A stretch of DNA of 64,000 nucleotides. It comes from Oscillospiraceae bacterium (lineage in GTDB: Bacteria; Bacillota; Clostridia; Oscillospirales; Acutalibacteraceae). Below, in pieces: positions 44,629-54,386 of this stretch. The translations under genes were made by a program, and so were the position numbers. Position 1 is the stretch's first letter, and each line of letters starts with the position of its first letter. The DNA is taken from NCBI GenBank assembly GCA_015065645.1, contig SVPW01000004.1, positions 23,531 to 87,530 on the forward strand. The letters are read 5' to 3'. The notes under the pieces are model-generated. The model was not told the DNA's origin, ran no database searches, and was given only the letters and a program-made list of their open reading frames with translations.

Positions 44629-46182
44629 ATGAAAAAATTTATTAGAATTTTATCTTTTATAATGTGTGCTGTTCTTCTCACCGGCATCTTTTCAGGATGC
44701 GGGGAGGAAGAGAAGGCCGTTAAAAAGATTGATGGTTTACTGAATGACCGTGATTATTATGTGATTCGTAATAAAGAAAGCGGTTTGGTGCTTGCGGCAG
44801 ATGATTTTGGTATGCTTGAGGGCGCTAAGGTTAAGTTGCGTGAGTATGATAAAAAAGAACAGGATCTCAGTATGGTTTGGCGTGCTGTGGCTGTTGATTC
44901 TTCATCATACCGCTTGCAAAATATGGCAACCGAAGATCGTTATATGTCTGTAAAGCGTGATTCAAATAAAAACGGTGCTATTATGTGCCTTGATCCGCTT
45001 AATAAGAGTGATGGTCAGATTTTTGAGCTTGAAGCTGATGAGAAGTCTAAAGATGATATAAGCTTCAGGGTTTTTTCAAGACTTACCGATTTTGCGCTTG
45101 AACCACAGGATGGCAATTCCGCTGTTGATACCGATGCAATACAAAACTATTTACCATACGGCGGTGATGTAGATTATCAGGTTTGGGAGTTTGAGCGTGT
45201 TGGTAATGGTGATATTGCACTTCCTCAAATGTTAAGTGTAACCGGTGATACACAAAACTGGTCTTGCCCTGAAATTTATAATTATGAGGGTACATATTAC
45301 GGCTTTATAATGGCACGGGGTATATCAATTAAAACCTCTAAAAACCTTCGTGAGTGGACTAAATCGGGCACAGTTTTCCCGACCAATAAACCTTTGGCTT
45401 ATGATTGGATGTCCAATCCTGTTGGCGGTGTTGAAAACGGCTCAATTTGGGCTCCCGGTATTTATAAGATTGGTGATACCTATTGTGTTTACTATTGTAT
45501 TTCAACATCAGGTAGCCAAAATTCACTTATAGGTCTTGCAACAAATAAAACACTCAACCCCAAAGATAAAAATTATAAATGGGAAGATAAGGGCTGTGTA
45601 CTTCATTCGTATACAGGAGATGATTATAACGCTATTGACCCATGTGTGATTATTGATGATAATAAACAGCCTTGGCTTGTATACGGCTCTTATTGGAGTG
45701 GTATCAAGATGCGTAAGATTAATCCCGATACCCTTATGCTGGATGAAGAGGAAAATACTGTTTATGACCTTGCTGCTGCTCAAACCCGTAACGGACCTGA
45801 GGCGGGATATATGATCAAACACGGCGATTACTATTATCTGTTTGTTGCGTGTGGATCATTCTCAACCGGTTATTGGAACGGTGTGGGACGCAGTAAAAAG
45901 GTAACAGGTCCTTTCCTTGATGCGGATGGTAACGATATGATGCTGCAGGGGGCTACTGCTGTGAATTCATACAGAGATGGTTTTACCAAGTGCGGACATA
46001 GCTCTGTTATGACCGATGCAGATGGTTCTCAGTATCATGTTACAGAATATTTTAAAACTTTTGATGATGGTAGCTCTTCATCAAGTCTTTTGGGTATAAG
46101 CCAGCTTTATTGGACTAAGGATGGTTGGCCGGTTACCGCTACAACACCGGGTGTTATTTCAAAACTTTCCGCAGATAAATAA
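44629..46182 (+). CDS. Ricin-domain plus GH43 arabinanase-like lipoprotein with altered base residue
   Basis: The protein has 517 residues. A lipoprotein signal peptide ends FSGC (Cys 25). Residues ~40-195 are a ricin-type beta-trefoil (YYVIRNKESGLVLAADD). Residues ~205-515 are a GH43 five-bladed propeller close to endo-arabinanases: IWAPGIYKIGDTYCVYYCIST, NAIDP (D337, modulator) and GPEAGY (E391, likely acid). The place where GH43 arabinanases have HDPS reads SCPE, so the general base Asp appears replaced by C213. WAPD is also WAPG. Either the base is supplied differently or this is a binding or attenuated enzyme. The ATG at 44629 has GGGGG upstream. Confidence 0.87.
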   Translation: MKKFIRILSFIMCAVLLTGIFSGCGEEEKAVKKIDGLLNDRDYYVIRNKESGLVLAADDFGMLEGAKVKLREYDKKEQDLSMVWRAVAVDSSSYRLQNMATEDRYMSVKRDSNKNGAIMCLDPLNKSDGQIFELEADEKSKDDISFRVFSRLTDFALEPQDGNSAVDTDAIQNYLPYGGDVDYQVWEFERVGNGDIALPQMLSVTGDTQNWSCPEIYNYEGTYYGFIMARGISIKTSKNLREWTKSGTVFPTNKPLAYDWMSNPVGGVENGSIWAPGIYKIGDTYCVYYCISTSGSQNSLIGLATNKTLNPKDKNYKWEDKGCVLHSYTGDDYNAIDPCVIIDDNKQPWLVYGSYWSGIKMRKINPDTLMLDEEENTVYDLAAAQTRNGPEAGYMIKHGDYYYLFVACGSFSTGYWNGVGRSKKVTGPFLDADGNDMMLQGATAVNSYRDGFTKCGHSSVMTDADGSQYHVTEYFKTFDDGSSSSSLLGISQLYWTKDGWPVTATTPGVISKLSADK

Positions 46183-46218
46183 TTTTTCATCCTTTATATA
46201 AAATGAGTAGGTGATTTA

Positions 46219-49200
46219 ATGAAAAAAATTATTTCTGTTCTTACTTGTTTGATTCTTATTTGTTCGGTTATAGTGCCTGCGGCTATGCCAATATCTGCGG
46301 ATGGCGGTGTTTCTTTACCTGGACTTTATCATAAAAAATTTTATAAGGTTCACGGTAATTCGGGCTATGATGTTACTTTTGACCCCGAAGCCGAAACAAT
46401 AACATCAAACAATAAGCAAACAAAATCAATGCTGAATTATTCTCAGGATATGACCGCATTTGATTCTTCAGTTACAATTCAGGGTAACTCATTGGGAAAT
46501 ATATATGCCGGAATTTCTTTCCATGTTCAGGAAAGTGATTTTACAACGGGCACTTTTAACTCATCAGGGTATTCGGTTATTGTAAAGCGCAATTCTGAAA
46601 CAACCCTTAGTACTGCAAGAATAATAGTGCGTTATACTACAGGCGGTAGCAGTAAAAAGGAAATAGGTAAGGATATTGTTAAAAATCTTCCTACCGATAA
46701 GAATTTAAAGCTCAGATTAGATGTTTCTGTAACAGAAACTGATTTTGTAGCTAAGCTTTATTCCGAAGATGGTACACTTTTGGGTACCACCGATACCTTT
46801 AAGCTTAATGCAACCTCCTCATATACTACAACAAAGTATTATCCTTCAGGTGCGTTTGCCCTTATTACAAATGGTGTAAATACTTTTAGTAAGCTTTCTA
46901 TTACTTCATACGGTGCAATGGCCAATATTCCTTCTCCTGAAGAAATCCCTTCTGTGGGTGGCGGTGATATTGGTGGTGGCAATGATGATGATACCGATGC
47001 TTTATCTTCAAAGTATGATATATACGGTACTGCCGAAACAGATAATGGTAATTATACAACATCCACCTCATCAATCGTAAGAGGATTGCTTAAAAGCGGC
47101 TCTAAGGCTAATTTCAGTACCAACCTTACGATGAAAATTAATGAATCCGGAGCTGTTAAAGCAGGCGTTATATTCCGTGTTCAAAGTGCAGGTGCTTCTA
47201 CTGATGATATGCAGGGATATTCACTTATAGTTGATACCACAAAGGATAATAGTGTTCGTCTTTATCTTTATAAATATGGTAACGCAGGTTCGGGTAATAA
47301 ATATCTGGGCAGAATAGGTGATTTTGTCACTGCTCCAAATATCTCTGTTACAGCAGGTAACGAGATTGTGCTTCATATTAACGTTGTGGATTCTAATATT
47401 GAAGCGTATGTTTATGATGCCGATAACAGCTCTTTAAAGAGCGATGTATTAAAGGCATCCCTTAAAAGTTTAACCGATAATGAGAAAAAAGGTACTGTTA
47501 ATACAAAGGACCTTTATTTTGCTGATGGTAAAATAGGTTTTTATGTTGCAAAAGATTCTCTGATTAAAGCAATGGATCTCACAGTCGGCAACTCTGAAGA
47601 GATGTCAAAGGATCCAAATGTTACAGGTGGTATTCCTGCTGTTGATACTACAACAGGCAGTGCAGTACAGGGCGGCACTACAACCGTAGGAAATGTAAAC
47701 GGCAGTAATATCACTGCTCCAACACTTTCAACACTTAATGAATATGTTGCGGATTTTGATAATTATACATTATATTCATCATCTTCAAGTAATAGATTTA
47801 TCAGAACCGAAGAAGGGCTCACATCAAATACAACAGGTGCAAAGCGTGCTATGCTTGACGGTGTAACGGTAAAGGGTTTCCATTCAACTGTTACAATGCG
47901 TATAAGTGAAGAGGGAACGCTTCGTAGTGGTTTGGTATTTAGAGTGAATAATATTGATAAGGGTGTTGACAATAATGGTGCTTTAGCGGCTAATAATATT
48001 GAGGGTTATGCTGTAATTCTCTATAAAACACCCGGTACTACCGAAGATATGTCACGAGTTGTAATATGTATTTACAAGTATGGAATCGTTAAGGGTGCCT
48101 ATCAATATCTTGGAACAGTTGCCTCAAAAGCAAGCAGCGTTCCGCTTCAGGGTTTTGATAAAAAAATTAGCGACGCTGCAGGTCAAACACTTACAATGGA
48201 TGTAAATCTTGTTGATGATCAAATCACTGTTTATTTCTATAATACAGCTAATCCGTCACTTGTTAGTGAAAAGCTTTTTGCTGATCTTAAATCCACCACT
48301 GATATTGAAAAGGGAACACCTTCTCTTTCGGGAGTACATTATAAAAGTGGTGCTATAGGTCTTACTACCACAGATTATGTTACATTTGTTAATTTCACCT
48401 TAGAAGAACCTCTTCGTGATTCTACTGCGGTTGGTAATCTTTCTGATCTTAACAGCTATATTGTTTATGGAAATGGTGTTAAGCAGGAGGGCGAATATAT
48501 AACCGCAAATTCTTCAGGTACTAAAAAGCTTCTTGTAAACAATCTCACCGTAACCGATTTCAAAGCTTCTGTTGATATGACAATTGACCCTAACGGAAAC
48601 TTAAAAACCGGATTCTTCTTCCGTGTAAATGAGGTTGGAAATGGTGCAGATGATCAAACAGGTTATGCAATAATTGTAACCCGTAATTACAGTACAAACG
48701 GTGATAATAACCCTAACCGTATAGATATTGTAGTATTCAAGTGGGGTTATAGCAATAAGAAGTTATCATATCTTGGTGAAGTTGCTCGTGAAGTATATAA
48801 AAGCGGTAATTCGTTTGTTGATGGTAAAATGGCAGGGGAAGAGCTAACATTTGTTGTAAATGTAAGAGGGGCTTCTGTTGATGCTACACTTTATCATAAA
48901 GCTAATCCAACCAATAAACCTGTTACCTTCTTTACAAACCTTAAATTTGCGGCAAGTAAGGAAAAGGGTGATGTTGCTTACTTTGAATCGGGTTCAGTGG
49001 GTCTTTATCTTGGAAACTCTGTAAGTGACCCGCTTAACTATAACAAAGTGCGTAATTTCCACATTGATGACGGTTCGGGTGTTTTGGTTAATTCCAGAAG
49101 AACCATTGGCCTTGTTTCTGCATTGGGTCTTTCTCCGATTACGGGTGAAGGTGTGCTAATATTAGTTGCGGCTGCAATATTTGTAATTTCTGCAACCCTT

Positions 49201-49266
49201 TTGATTGGTTATGGAATTTATAGCAGAAGGGTTAAAAGAAAGAGGACTGGAGATATTAATTCATGA
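46219..49266 (+). CDS. Wall-anchored four-module putative arabinan-binding protein
   Basis: The protein has 1015 residues. Signal peptide at 1-27. Four beta-sandwich-like modules of about 200 residues follow (34-232, 264-459, 513-732, 744-953), with Gly/Ser/Thr-rich linkers after modules 1 and 2. Shared marks are FRV, GYxxIV, a YKYG/FKWG strand and YLGEVA. The C terminus has SPITG (972-976), a hydrophobic stretch and RRVKRKR, reading as an SPxTG-type cell-wall sorting signal. Module 1 resembles module 1 of the GH93-like protein (MTAFDSSVTIQGN versus MTSFDASVTIQGN). No catalytic pair is visible, so binding or scaffolding is more likely. The fold resembles CBM66/DUF1080-type lectin domains by eye only. 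Overlaps GH51 by ATGA. Confidence 0.82.
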   Translation: MKKIISVLTCLILICSVIVPAAMPISADGGVSLPGLYHKKFYKVHGNSGYDVTFDPEAETITSNNKQTKSMLNYSQDMTAFDSSVTIQGNSLGNIYAGISFHVQESDFTTGTFNSSGYSVIVKRNSETTLSTARIIVRYTTGGSSKKEIGKDIVKNLPTDKNLKLRLDVSVTETDFVAKLYSEDGTLLGTTDTFKLNATSSYTTTKYYPSGAFALITNGVNTFSKLSITSYGAMANIPSPEEIPSVGGGDIGGGNDDDTDALSSKYDIYGTAETDNGNYTTSTSSIVRGLLKSGSKANFSTNLTMKINESGAVKAGVIFRVQSAGASTDDMQGYSLIVDTTKDNSVRLYLYKYGNAGSGNKYLGRIGDFVTAPNISVTAGNEIVLHINVVDSNIEAYVYDADNSSLKSDVLKASLKSLTDNEKKGTVNTKDLYFADGKIGFYVAKDSLIKAMDLTVGNSEEMSKDPNVTGGIPAVDTTTGSAVQGGTTTVGNVNGSNITAPTLSTLNEYVADFDNYTLYSSSSSNRFIRTEEGLTSNTTGAKRAMLDGVTVKGFHSTVTMRISEEGTLRSGLVFRVNNIDKGVDNNGALAANNIEGYAVILYKTPGTTEDMSRVVICIYKYGIVKGAYQYLGTVASKASSVPLQGFDKKISDAAGQTLTMDVNLVDDQITVYFYNTANPSLVSEKLFADLKSTTDIEKGTPSLSGVHYKSGAIGLTTTDYVTFVNFTLEEPLRDSTAVGNLSDLNSYIVYGNGVKQEGEYITANSSGTKKLLVNNLTVTDFKASVDMTIDPNGNLKTGFFFRVNEVGNGADDQTGYAIIVTRNYSTNGDNNPNRIDIVVFKWGYSNKKLSYLGEVAREVYKSGNSFVDGKMAGEELTFVVNVRGASVDATLYHKANPTNKPVTFFTNLKFAASKEKGDVAYFESGSVGLYLGNSVSDPLNYNKVRNFHIDDGSGVLVNSRRTIGLVSALGLSPITGEGVLILVAAAIFVISATLLIGYGIYSRRVKRKRTGDINS

Positions 49267-50774
49267 GAAAAGCAATATTAAGAACAGATAAATATTTTAA
49301 AATAGATAAGGTTGATGAGCGCCTATTCGGTTCTTTCCTTGAGCATATGGGACGTGCTGTTTATGAGGGTGTTTATCAACCCGGAAATAAGTTTGCTGAT
49401 GAAAATGGAATCCGTTTGGATACAGCGGCACTTGTTAAAGAAATGGGTGTTACAGCAGTGCGTTATCCCGGTGGAAATATTGTTTCTGCATATAATTGGG
49501 AGGACGGTGTTGGTCCTAAGGAGCTTCGCCCTGTAAGATTGGAAGCCGCTTGGCAAAATCTTGAGGATAACAGCTTTGGTACAAATGAGTTTATGGATTG
49601 GACAAAAATTTCCAATACTACTCCAATGATGGCTGTAAACCTCGGAACACGTGGCGTTGAGGATGCAATGCACCTTTTAGAGTATTGTAATTTCCCGGGT
49701 GGTACTTACTATTCCGATCTTCGTAAAAAGCACGGATACGAAAAACCGCATAATGTAAAGCTTTGGTGTCTTGGTAATGAAATGGATGGTCCTTGGCAGA
49801 TCGGTCATAGAAATGCACACGAATACGGAACTATAGCTGCTCAAACAGCAAAGGTTATGAAGGATATTGATCCTTCTATTGAGCTTGCAGCTTGCGGTAG
49901 TGCAGGTCTGAAATTGCCAACCTTCGGCGAATGGGATGCAACAGTCGCAAATCGTTGCTTTCGTTACATTGATTATCTTTCAATGCATACATATTACAAT
50001 AACAGAAATTTCACATTAGATGATACCCGTGATTTCCTTGGTCACGCACTCACATTTGATAGCCAAATCCATTCTGTTATAGCTGCTTGTGACTATGCTT
50101 CGGCTATTAATAAATCGCCTAAGCGTATAAATCTTTCAATAGATGAGTGGAATGTTGTTTATCGTCCTCACGGTAAGGTTCCGCCTGATGCTCGTTGGAC
50201 TAAAGCACCTCATCAGATAGAAGATGTTTATAATCTTGAGGATGCATTGCTTGTAGGTACAATGTTCCTTACAATGCTTAACCATGCAGACCGTGTAAAA
50301 ATCGGTTGTTTGGCACAGCTTGTAAATGTTATTGCACCCATAATGACTTCTGATAATGCCGCATGGAAACAGACTATTTTCTATCCGTTCAAGCATTGCA
50401 GTAATTATGGTCGTGGTACAGCATTATATAATGTTATGGAATGTGATAAATATGATTCAAAAAATCATACCGATATTCCTTATCTTGCTTCTTCTGTAAT
50501 ATATAATGAGGAAGAAGATAGATTAGCAATATTTGTTGTAAACCGTGATCTTGACGAAGATAGTAATTTAGAGGTTGACCTTCGTCAGTTCAAGGATTAT
50601 AAGCTTGATCGTCATATTATACTCAATCACGATGATATTAAGGCTGTAAATACAGAAGAAAATCCCGATAATGTTGTTGAACAGATTAAGAACGAAAATT
50701 CTAAGTTTGAAAACGGTTGCCTCACATCAATAATTGAAAAACATTCTTGGAATGTAATTGTTCTTAAAAAATAA
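49263..50774 (+). CDS. abfA: GH51 alpha-L-arabinofuranosidase
   Basis: The 503-residue protein is full length for intracellular GH51 enzymes, which release terminal arabinofuranose from arabino-oligosaccharides. The TIM barrel carries VRYPGGNIVSAYNWEDGVGP near residue 68, acid/base E173 in LGNEMDGPWQ and nucleophile E295 in SIDEWNV. A beta-sandwich tail ends at IEKHSWNVIVLKK. There is no signal peptide, so it acts on imported sugars. The start overlaps the wall-anchored protein stop by 4 nt. It is the most specific marker that this locus is for arabinan. Confidence 0.96.
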   Translation: MRKAILRTDKYFKIDKVDERLFGSFLEHMGRAVYEGVYQPGNKFADENGIRLDTAALVKEMGVTAVRYPGGNIVSAYNWEDGVGPKELRPVRLEAAWQNLEDNSFGTNEFMDWTKISNTTPMMAVNLGTRGVEDAMHLLEYCNFPGGTYYSDLRKKHGYEKPHNVKLWCLGNEMDGPWQIGHRNAHEYGTIAAQTAKVMKDIDPSIELAACGSAGLKLPTFGEWDATVANRCFRYIDYLSMHTYYNNRNFTLDDTRDFLGHALTFDSQIHSVIAACDYASAINKSPKRINLSIDEWNVVYRPHGKVPPDARWTKAPHQIEDVYNLEDALLVGTMFLTMLNHADRVKIGCLAQLVNVIAPIMTSDNAAWKQTIFYPFKHCSNYGRGTALYNVMECDKYDSKNHTDIPYLASSVIYNEEEDRLAIFVVNRDLDEDSNLEVDLRQFKDYKLDRHIILNHDDIKAVNTEENPDNVVEQIKNENSKFENGCLTSIIEKHSWNVIVLKK

Positions 50775-50812
50775 TAGCTTTAAAAGCTGTATCTGAAAGG
50801 AATGTTTATCCT

Positions 50813-52804
50813 ATGAAAAAGATATTAAGTTTGCTTTTAGCGGCTGTAATGATTTTCTGTTTTGCTGCCTGTGGTGACGATGATACTTCTTCAAAGGCAA
50901 AGGATAAAGAGCGTAAGCGTGCAGCTAAAGGTCAAGATACCACAACTGCCACCGGGCAGGTTTCGGATGAAATTGTTCTTGATACCGGTTTGCTTACTCC
51001 GCTTGATAAAACCTATGCCAAAAGCAATAAGGCTGATTTGGTTTATGATGCAAACATTTTTATAAATCTTGCAAATCAATCAGCAGGTACTGTTAATATT
51101 GCTTGTGTTGGAGATAGCATTACATACGGTACCGCCTCTTCAGACCCTGAAAAGGCTTCGTATCCGGTACAACTTCAAAAATTGTTGAAAGCACGTTTTG
51201 GTAATAAATTTAAGGTTAAAAATTACGGTCATGCAGGCTCTTTTATTGCTGCATTTGACCGTAGCAATGCCGCAACGCTTCAATACATAAATACCGATGA
51301 GTATTTAAAGCTTCGCAAGGATAAGCCTGAGGTTGTTATTTTAATGCTTGGTATCAATGATATCGGTTATGCAAACAGTGCAGAAAATCTTGCCACCATT
51401 CAAAAGGATTACGTAAATCTAATCTCTAAAATAAAGGCGCTTAAATCCAATCCTCTTGTTTTTGTTTGTACGCCTTTGGTTAGAACAACTGCTTATAGCA
51501 GCTATGCTTCACTTGAACTCTTGCGCAGCGTGGTTATCAGTGCGGCAAATGAAACCAAATCTTATGTAATTGATACATATAATATCACAAAGGAATATTT
51601 CAGTAGTGCCCTTTATGAAACCGATTGTTTACATCCCAATGATGCGGGATATAAATATCTTGCTCAAACTGTTATGAACGCTGTAGCCTATGGTCTTACT
51701 GAATATAAGGATGCCGCAGAAAACGATACTTCAAATTATGTTGTTTATGTTGATTCTGCAAAGGGAAGCTATGATAGCGTTGGTGCCACGGCTGATAAAC
51801 CTACCTCAAGCTTTGCTCGTGCGGTTGAGCTTTGTAAGGGTGGCGGAACAATAGTAGTTTCAGGCAGAGTAACACCTGCAACCACTTCTTCAAATTCTGT
51901 AAAGGTATTTATAGCGCCCGAAAATGCCAATAAAATCAAGGTAACAAGTATTGACCCGTATGACGGTAAAGATTATCGTGATACCAATAATGCAAGAATT
52001 TATATGTCTGCTTCAATGTATTTGCAGGGAGACTATTTATTTGAAAAGGTAACATTTGATTTTATTGCGGCAAGTACAAAAATTGTATGTAATTATAATA
52101 ATATAACCTTTGGTTCAGGGGTTAATTGTACTGTTACAAGTGGTGGATACCCCGTGCTTATTTTCGGATATGATGTTGTAACAACAGCTCAATCGCATGA
52201 AGATCTCTCCTGTAAAAAGGATTGTACCTTAACTGTAAACAGCGGTACATTTACATATCTTCGTGGTGGTAATTACAGAGCTGCAAGCACTGCAACTTCT
52301 TCGCTTAATTACGGTACTGTCAAATCCGGTGTTACGGCAAATATTATTGTAAATGGTGGTACTTTTACAGTTGAGGATGGAGTAAATAAGGATGCAGGAA
52401 GCCGTCTTTCATCTGCTTTGGGACAGAACGGTATGGAAAGTGGCTCTACCGTAAACTTTATTGTAAACGGCGGTACATTTAAAGGCTCGTTATTTGCGGT
52501 ACCCAGAATGAATCCTTATACAACATCAGGCGCACCTGATGTTGCGGGTAAAATTAATATCACGGTAAATGGCGGTTTGTTAAACGGTTCGGGAATTGAC
52601 TATTTGCAGACCTTTAGCGGTGATAAAAAGCCTGCTTTAAGCGGTTCTTATAATCTTACCATAAATGGTGGTACATTTGGCGGTGGCTCTAATTTAAGTT
52701 TCGCTGCTTCGGGTTGTCCTAATTCAGTGTTAACTTTAGGTACAGGTAATTCTTATCTTGAAAGTTGGGCTGATATATCGGGCTTTACAACCGTTAATAA
52801 GTAA
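50813..52804 (+). CDS. SGNH/GDSL esterase lipoprotein with beta-helix-like C terminus
   Basis: The protein has 663 residues. A lipoprotein signal peptide ends FAAC (Cys 20). The SGNH hydrolase (about 90-300) shows GDSITYG with nucleophile S102, MLGINDIG near residue 181, and the DCLHPNDAGY Asp/His block near 274. The C-terminal ~350 residues contain repeated NGGTF-type turns (NIIVNGGTF, NFIVNGGTF, NLTINGGTF), suggesting a right-handed beta-helix or similar solenoid that could bind polysaccharide. The likely activity is removal of acetyl or similar esters from pectin or arabinan; the substrate is inference. It is the last gene of the array, 38 nt after GH51. Confidence 0.85.
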   Translation: MKKILSLLLAAVMIFCFAACGDDDTSSKAKDKERKRAAKGQDTTTATGQVSDEIVLDTGLLTPLDKTYAKSNKADLVYDANIFINLANQSAGTVNIACVGDSITYGTASSDPEKASYPVQLQKLLKARFGNKFKVKNYGHAGSFIAAFDRSNAATLQYINTDEYLKLRKDKPEVVILMLGINDIGYANSAENLATIQKDYVNLISKIKALKSNPLVFVCTPLVRTTAYSSYASLELLRSVVISAANETKSYVIDTYNITKEYFSSALYETDCLHPNDAGYKYLAQTVMNAVAYGLTEYKDAAENDTSNYVVYVDSAKGSYDSVGATADKPTSSFARAVELCKGGGTIVVSGRVTPATTSSNSVKVFIAPENANKIKVTSIDPYDGKDYRDTNNARIYMSASMYLQGDYLFEKVTFDFIAASTKIVCNYNNITFGSGVNCTVTSGGYPVLIFGYDVVTTAQSHEDLSCKKDCTLTVNSGTFTYLRGGNYRAASTATSSLNYGTVKSGVTANIIVNGGTFTVEDGVNKDAGSRLSSALGQNGMESGSTVNFIVNGGTFKGSLFAVPRMNPYTTSGAPDVAGKINITVNGGLLNGSGIDYLQTFSGDKKPALSGSYNLTINGGTFGGGSNLSFAASGCPNSVLTLGTGNSYLESWADISGFTTVNK

Positions 52805-52821
52805 TTTTAAATCTAAATATT

Positions 52822-52859
52822 AAAAGACCGAAATTCTCTTGTGAGAACTTCGGTCTTTT
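52822..52859 (+). terminator. Bidirectional terminator ending the arabinan array
   Basis: An 11-bp outer stem (52822-52832 with 52849-52859) plus a 5-bp inner stem after one mismatch encloses a 4-nt loop and ends in a T tract. A-rich 5' flanks let it also serve the convergent DUF1846 gene. Confidence 0.88.
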
Positions 52860-52865
52860 TTAATA

Positions 52866-54353
52866 TTAATTGTTATGATAAAGTTTTTTGGTTTGGTATT
52901 TTGGTTCGCAGGTAAGGTTCACACCAAGCTTTCTAAAGGTTTGCTCATCCACACGGGCTAAAATAACACTTGAATGTGCTTCAAGACCGCGTAGCTTTGG
53001 AACCTGTTCAAGAGCTTTTTTTGCAGTGCCGTTTGTTGCAGCACATATTGAAAGAGCAATTAAAACTTCGTCTGTATGAAGTCTTGGATTGTGATTACCA
53101 AGAAGCTGTGTTTTCATTTTCTGTATAGGTTCAATTATGGTTGGGGAAAGCAATTCAATATCATCGGGAATACCGCCAAGTACCTTTAATGCATTTAAAA
53201 GCATTGAGGATGATGCACCTAAAAGGGAGGAGGTTTTTCCTGTGATCAGTTTTCCGTTTGCCATTTCAATGGCGGTTGCAGGTGCGCCTGTAAGCTCAGA
53301 TTTGGCAAGTGCTGCACTAACTACAGGCCTATCATTAACGGTAACTCCAACCTGATTCATTATTAGTTCAAGCTTTGAAACCTCATTTTGTTCGCTTAAA
53401 CCTTGGCGAACAGCGCACAATGCAGCATAATAACGGCGTATTATTTCTTGTTTTGCGGCATCACAAACAATATTATTATCGCAAATTGCAAAACCTGCCA
53501 TATTAACACCCATATCAGTGGGGCTTTTATAAGGGGACTCTCCCATTATGCGTTGCATCATAGCATTAAGAACAGGGAAAATTTCAATATCACGGTTGTA
53601 GTTAACAGCCGTTTCACCATACGCATCCAAATGGAAAGGATCAATCATGTTAACATCATTAAGATCGGCAGTGGCGGCTTCATAAGCTATATTTACGGGA
53701 TGTTTAAGCGGTATGCTCCAAATAGGGAATGTTTCAAACTTTGCATATCCGGCTTTGATTCCATGCTTGTGTTCATGATAAAGCTGAGAAAGGCAGGTTG
53801 CCATTTTTCCGCTTCCCGGACCCGGTGCTGTTACAACAACAAGCTGACGCTTTGTTTCAATGTAATCATTTTTTCCAAATCCTTCATCACTAACAATAAG
53901 CGGAATATTAGATGGGTAATCAGCAATAGGGTAATGACGATAAACCTTTATACCAAGGTTTTTAAGCCTTTTTTCAAACGCTTTAGCAAGCTTTTGACCG
54001 GTGTAACAGGTGATTACAACACTTCCAACATATAAGCCTATACTACGAAAAGCATCAATAAGCCTGAGGGTATCAAGATCATAGGTGATACCCAAATCAC
54101 CACGGCGTTTATTTTTTTCTATAGCATCCGCATTAATAACGATAACTATTTCTGCCTCATCTTTAAGCTCTAATAACATCTTAACCTTTGAATCAGGCTC
54201 AAATCCCGGCAAAACACGAGATGCGTGAAAATCATCAAAAAGCTTGCCGCCAAACTCCATATAAAGCTTGCCGCCAAACATATCAATGCGATCACGAATT
54301 TTTTGTGATTGTAATCTTATATATTTGCAATTGTCAAATCCTATCTTAGTCAT
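52866..54353 (-). CDS. DUF1846 (UPF0371) protein
   Basis: The 495-residue protein is full length for DUF1846, a widespread Firmicutes family with solved structures but no agreed function. Typical blocks are GFDNCKYIRLQSQKIRDRI at the N terminus, YMEFGGKLFDDFHASRVLPGF, VVITCYTGQ near residue 116 and VTAPGPGSGKMATCLSQLYHEHK near 173. The last looks like a nucleotide- or phosphate-binding loop. Its role in binding nucleotide or cofactor is inference. It has its own promoter and shares a terminator with the arabinan array. It has no evident link to its neighbours. Confidence 0.9.
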   Translation of the reverse strand: MTKIGFDNCKYIRLQSQKIRDRIDMFGGKLYMEFGGKLFDDFHASRVLPGFEPDSKVKMLLELKDEAEIVIVINADAIEKNKRRGDLGITYDLDTLRLIDAFRSIGLYVGSVVITCYTGQKLAKAFEKRLKNLGIKVYRHYPIADYPSNIPLIVSDEGFGKNDYIETKRQLVVVTAPGPGSGKMATCLSQLYHEHKHGIKAGYAKFETFPIWSIPLKHPVNIAYEAATADLNDVNMIDPFHLDAYGETAVNYNRDIEIFPVLNAMMQRIMGESPYKSPTDMGVNMAGFAICDNNIVCDAAKQEIIRRYYAALCAVRQGLSEQNEVSKLELIMNQVGVTVNDRPVVSAALAKSELTGAPATAIEMANGKLITGKTSSLLGASSSMLLNALKVLGGIPDDIELLSPTIIEPIQKMKTQLLGNHNPRLHTDEVLIALSICAATNGTAKKALEQVPKLRGLEAHSSVILARVDEQTFRKLGVNLTCEPKYQTKKLYHNN

Positions 54354-54386
54354 GGAAACCCCTTCGCTTTGCTAAAAATCATATTT

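Noticed and set aside
25832..52804. Horizontal island with integrase or insertion-sequence borders
   Set aside because: No transposase, integrase, tRNA-gene junction or flanking direct repeat was found, and base composition looks like the neighbours by eye.
52888..54035. Plus-strand open frames opposite the DUF1846 gene
   Set aside because: They are shadows of a full-length conserved minus-strand gene and lack ribosome sites.
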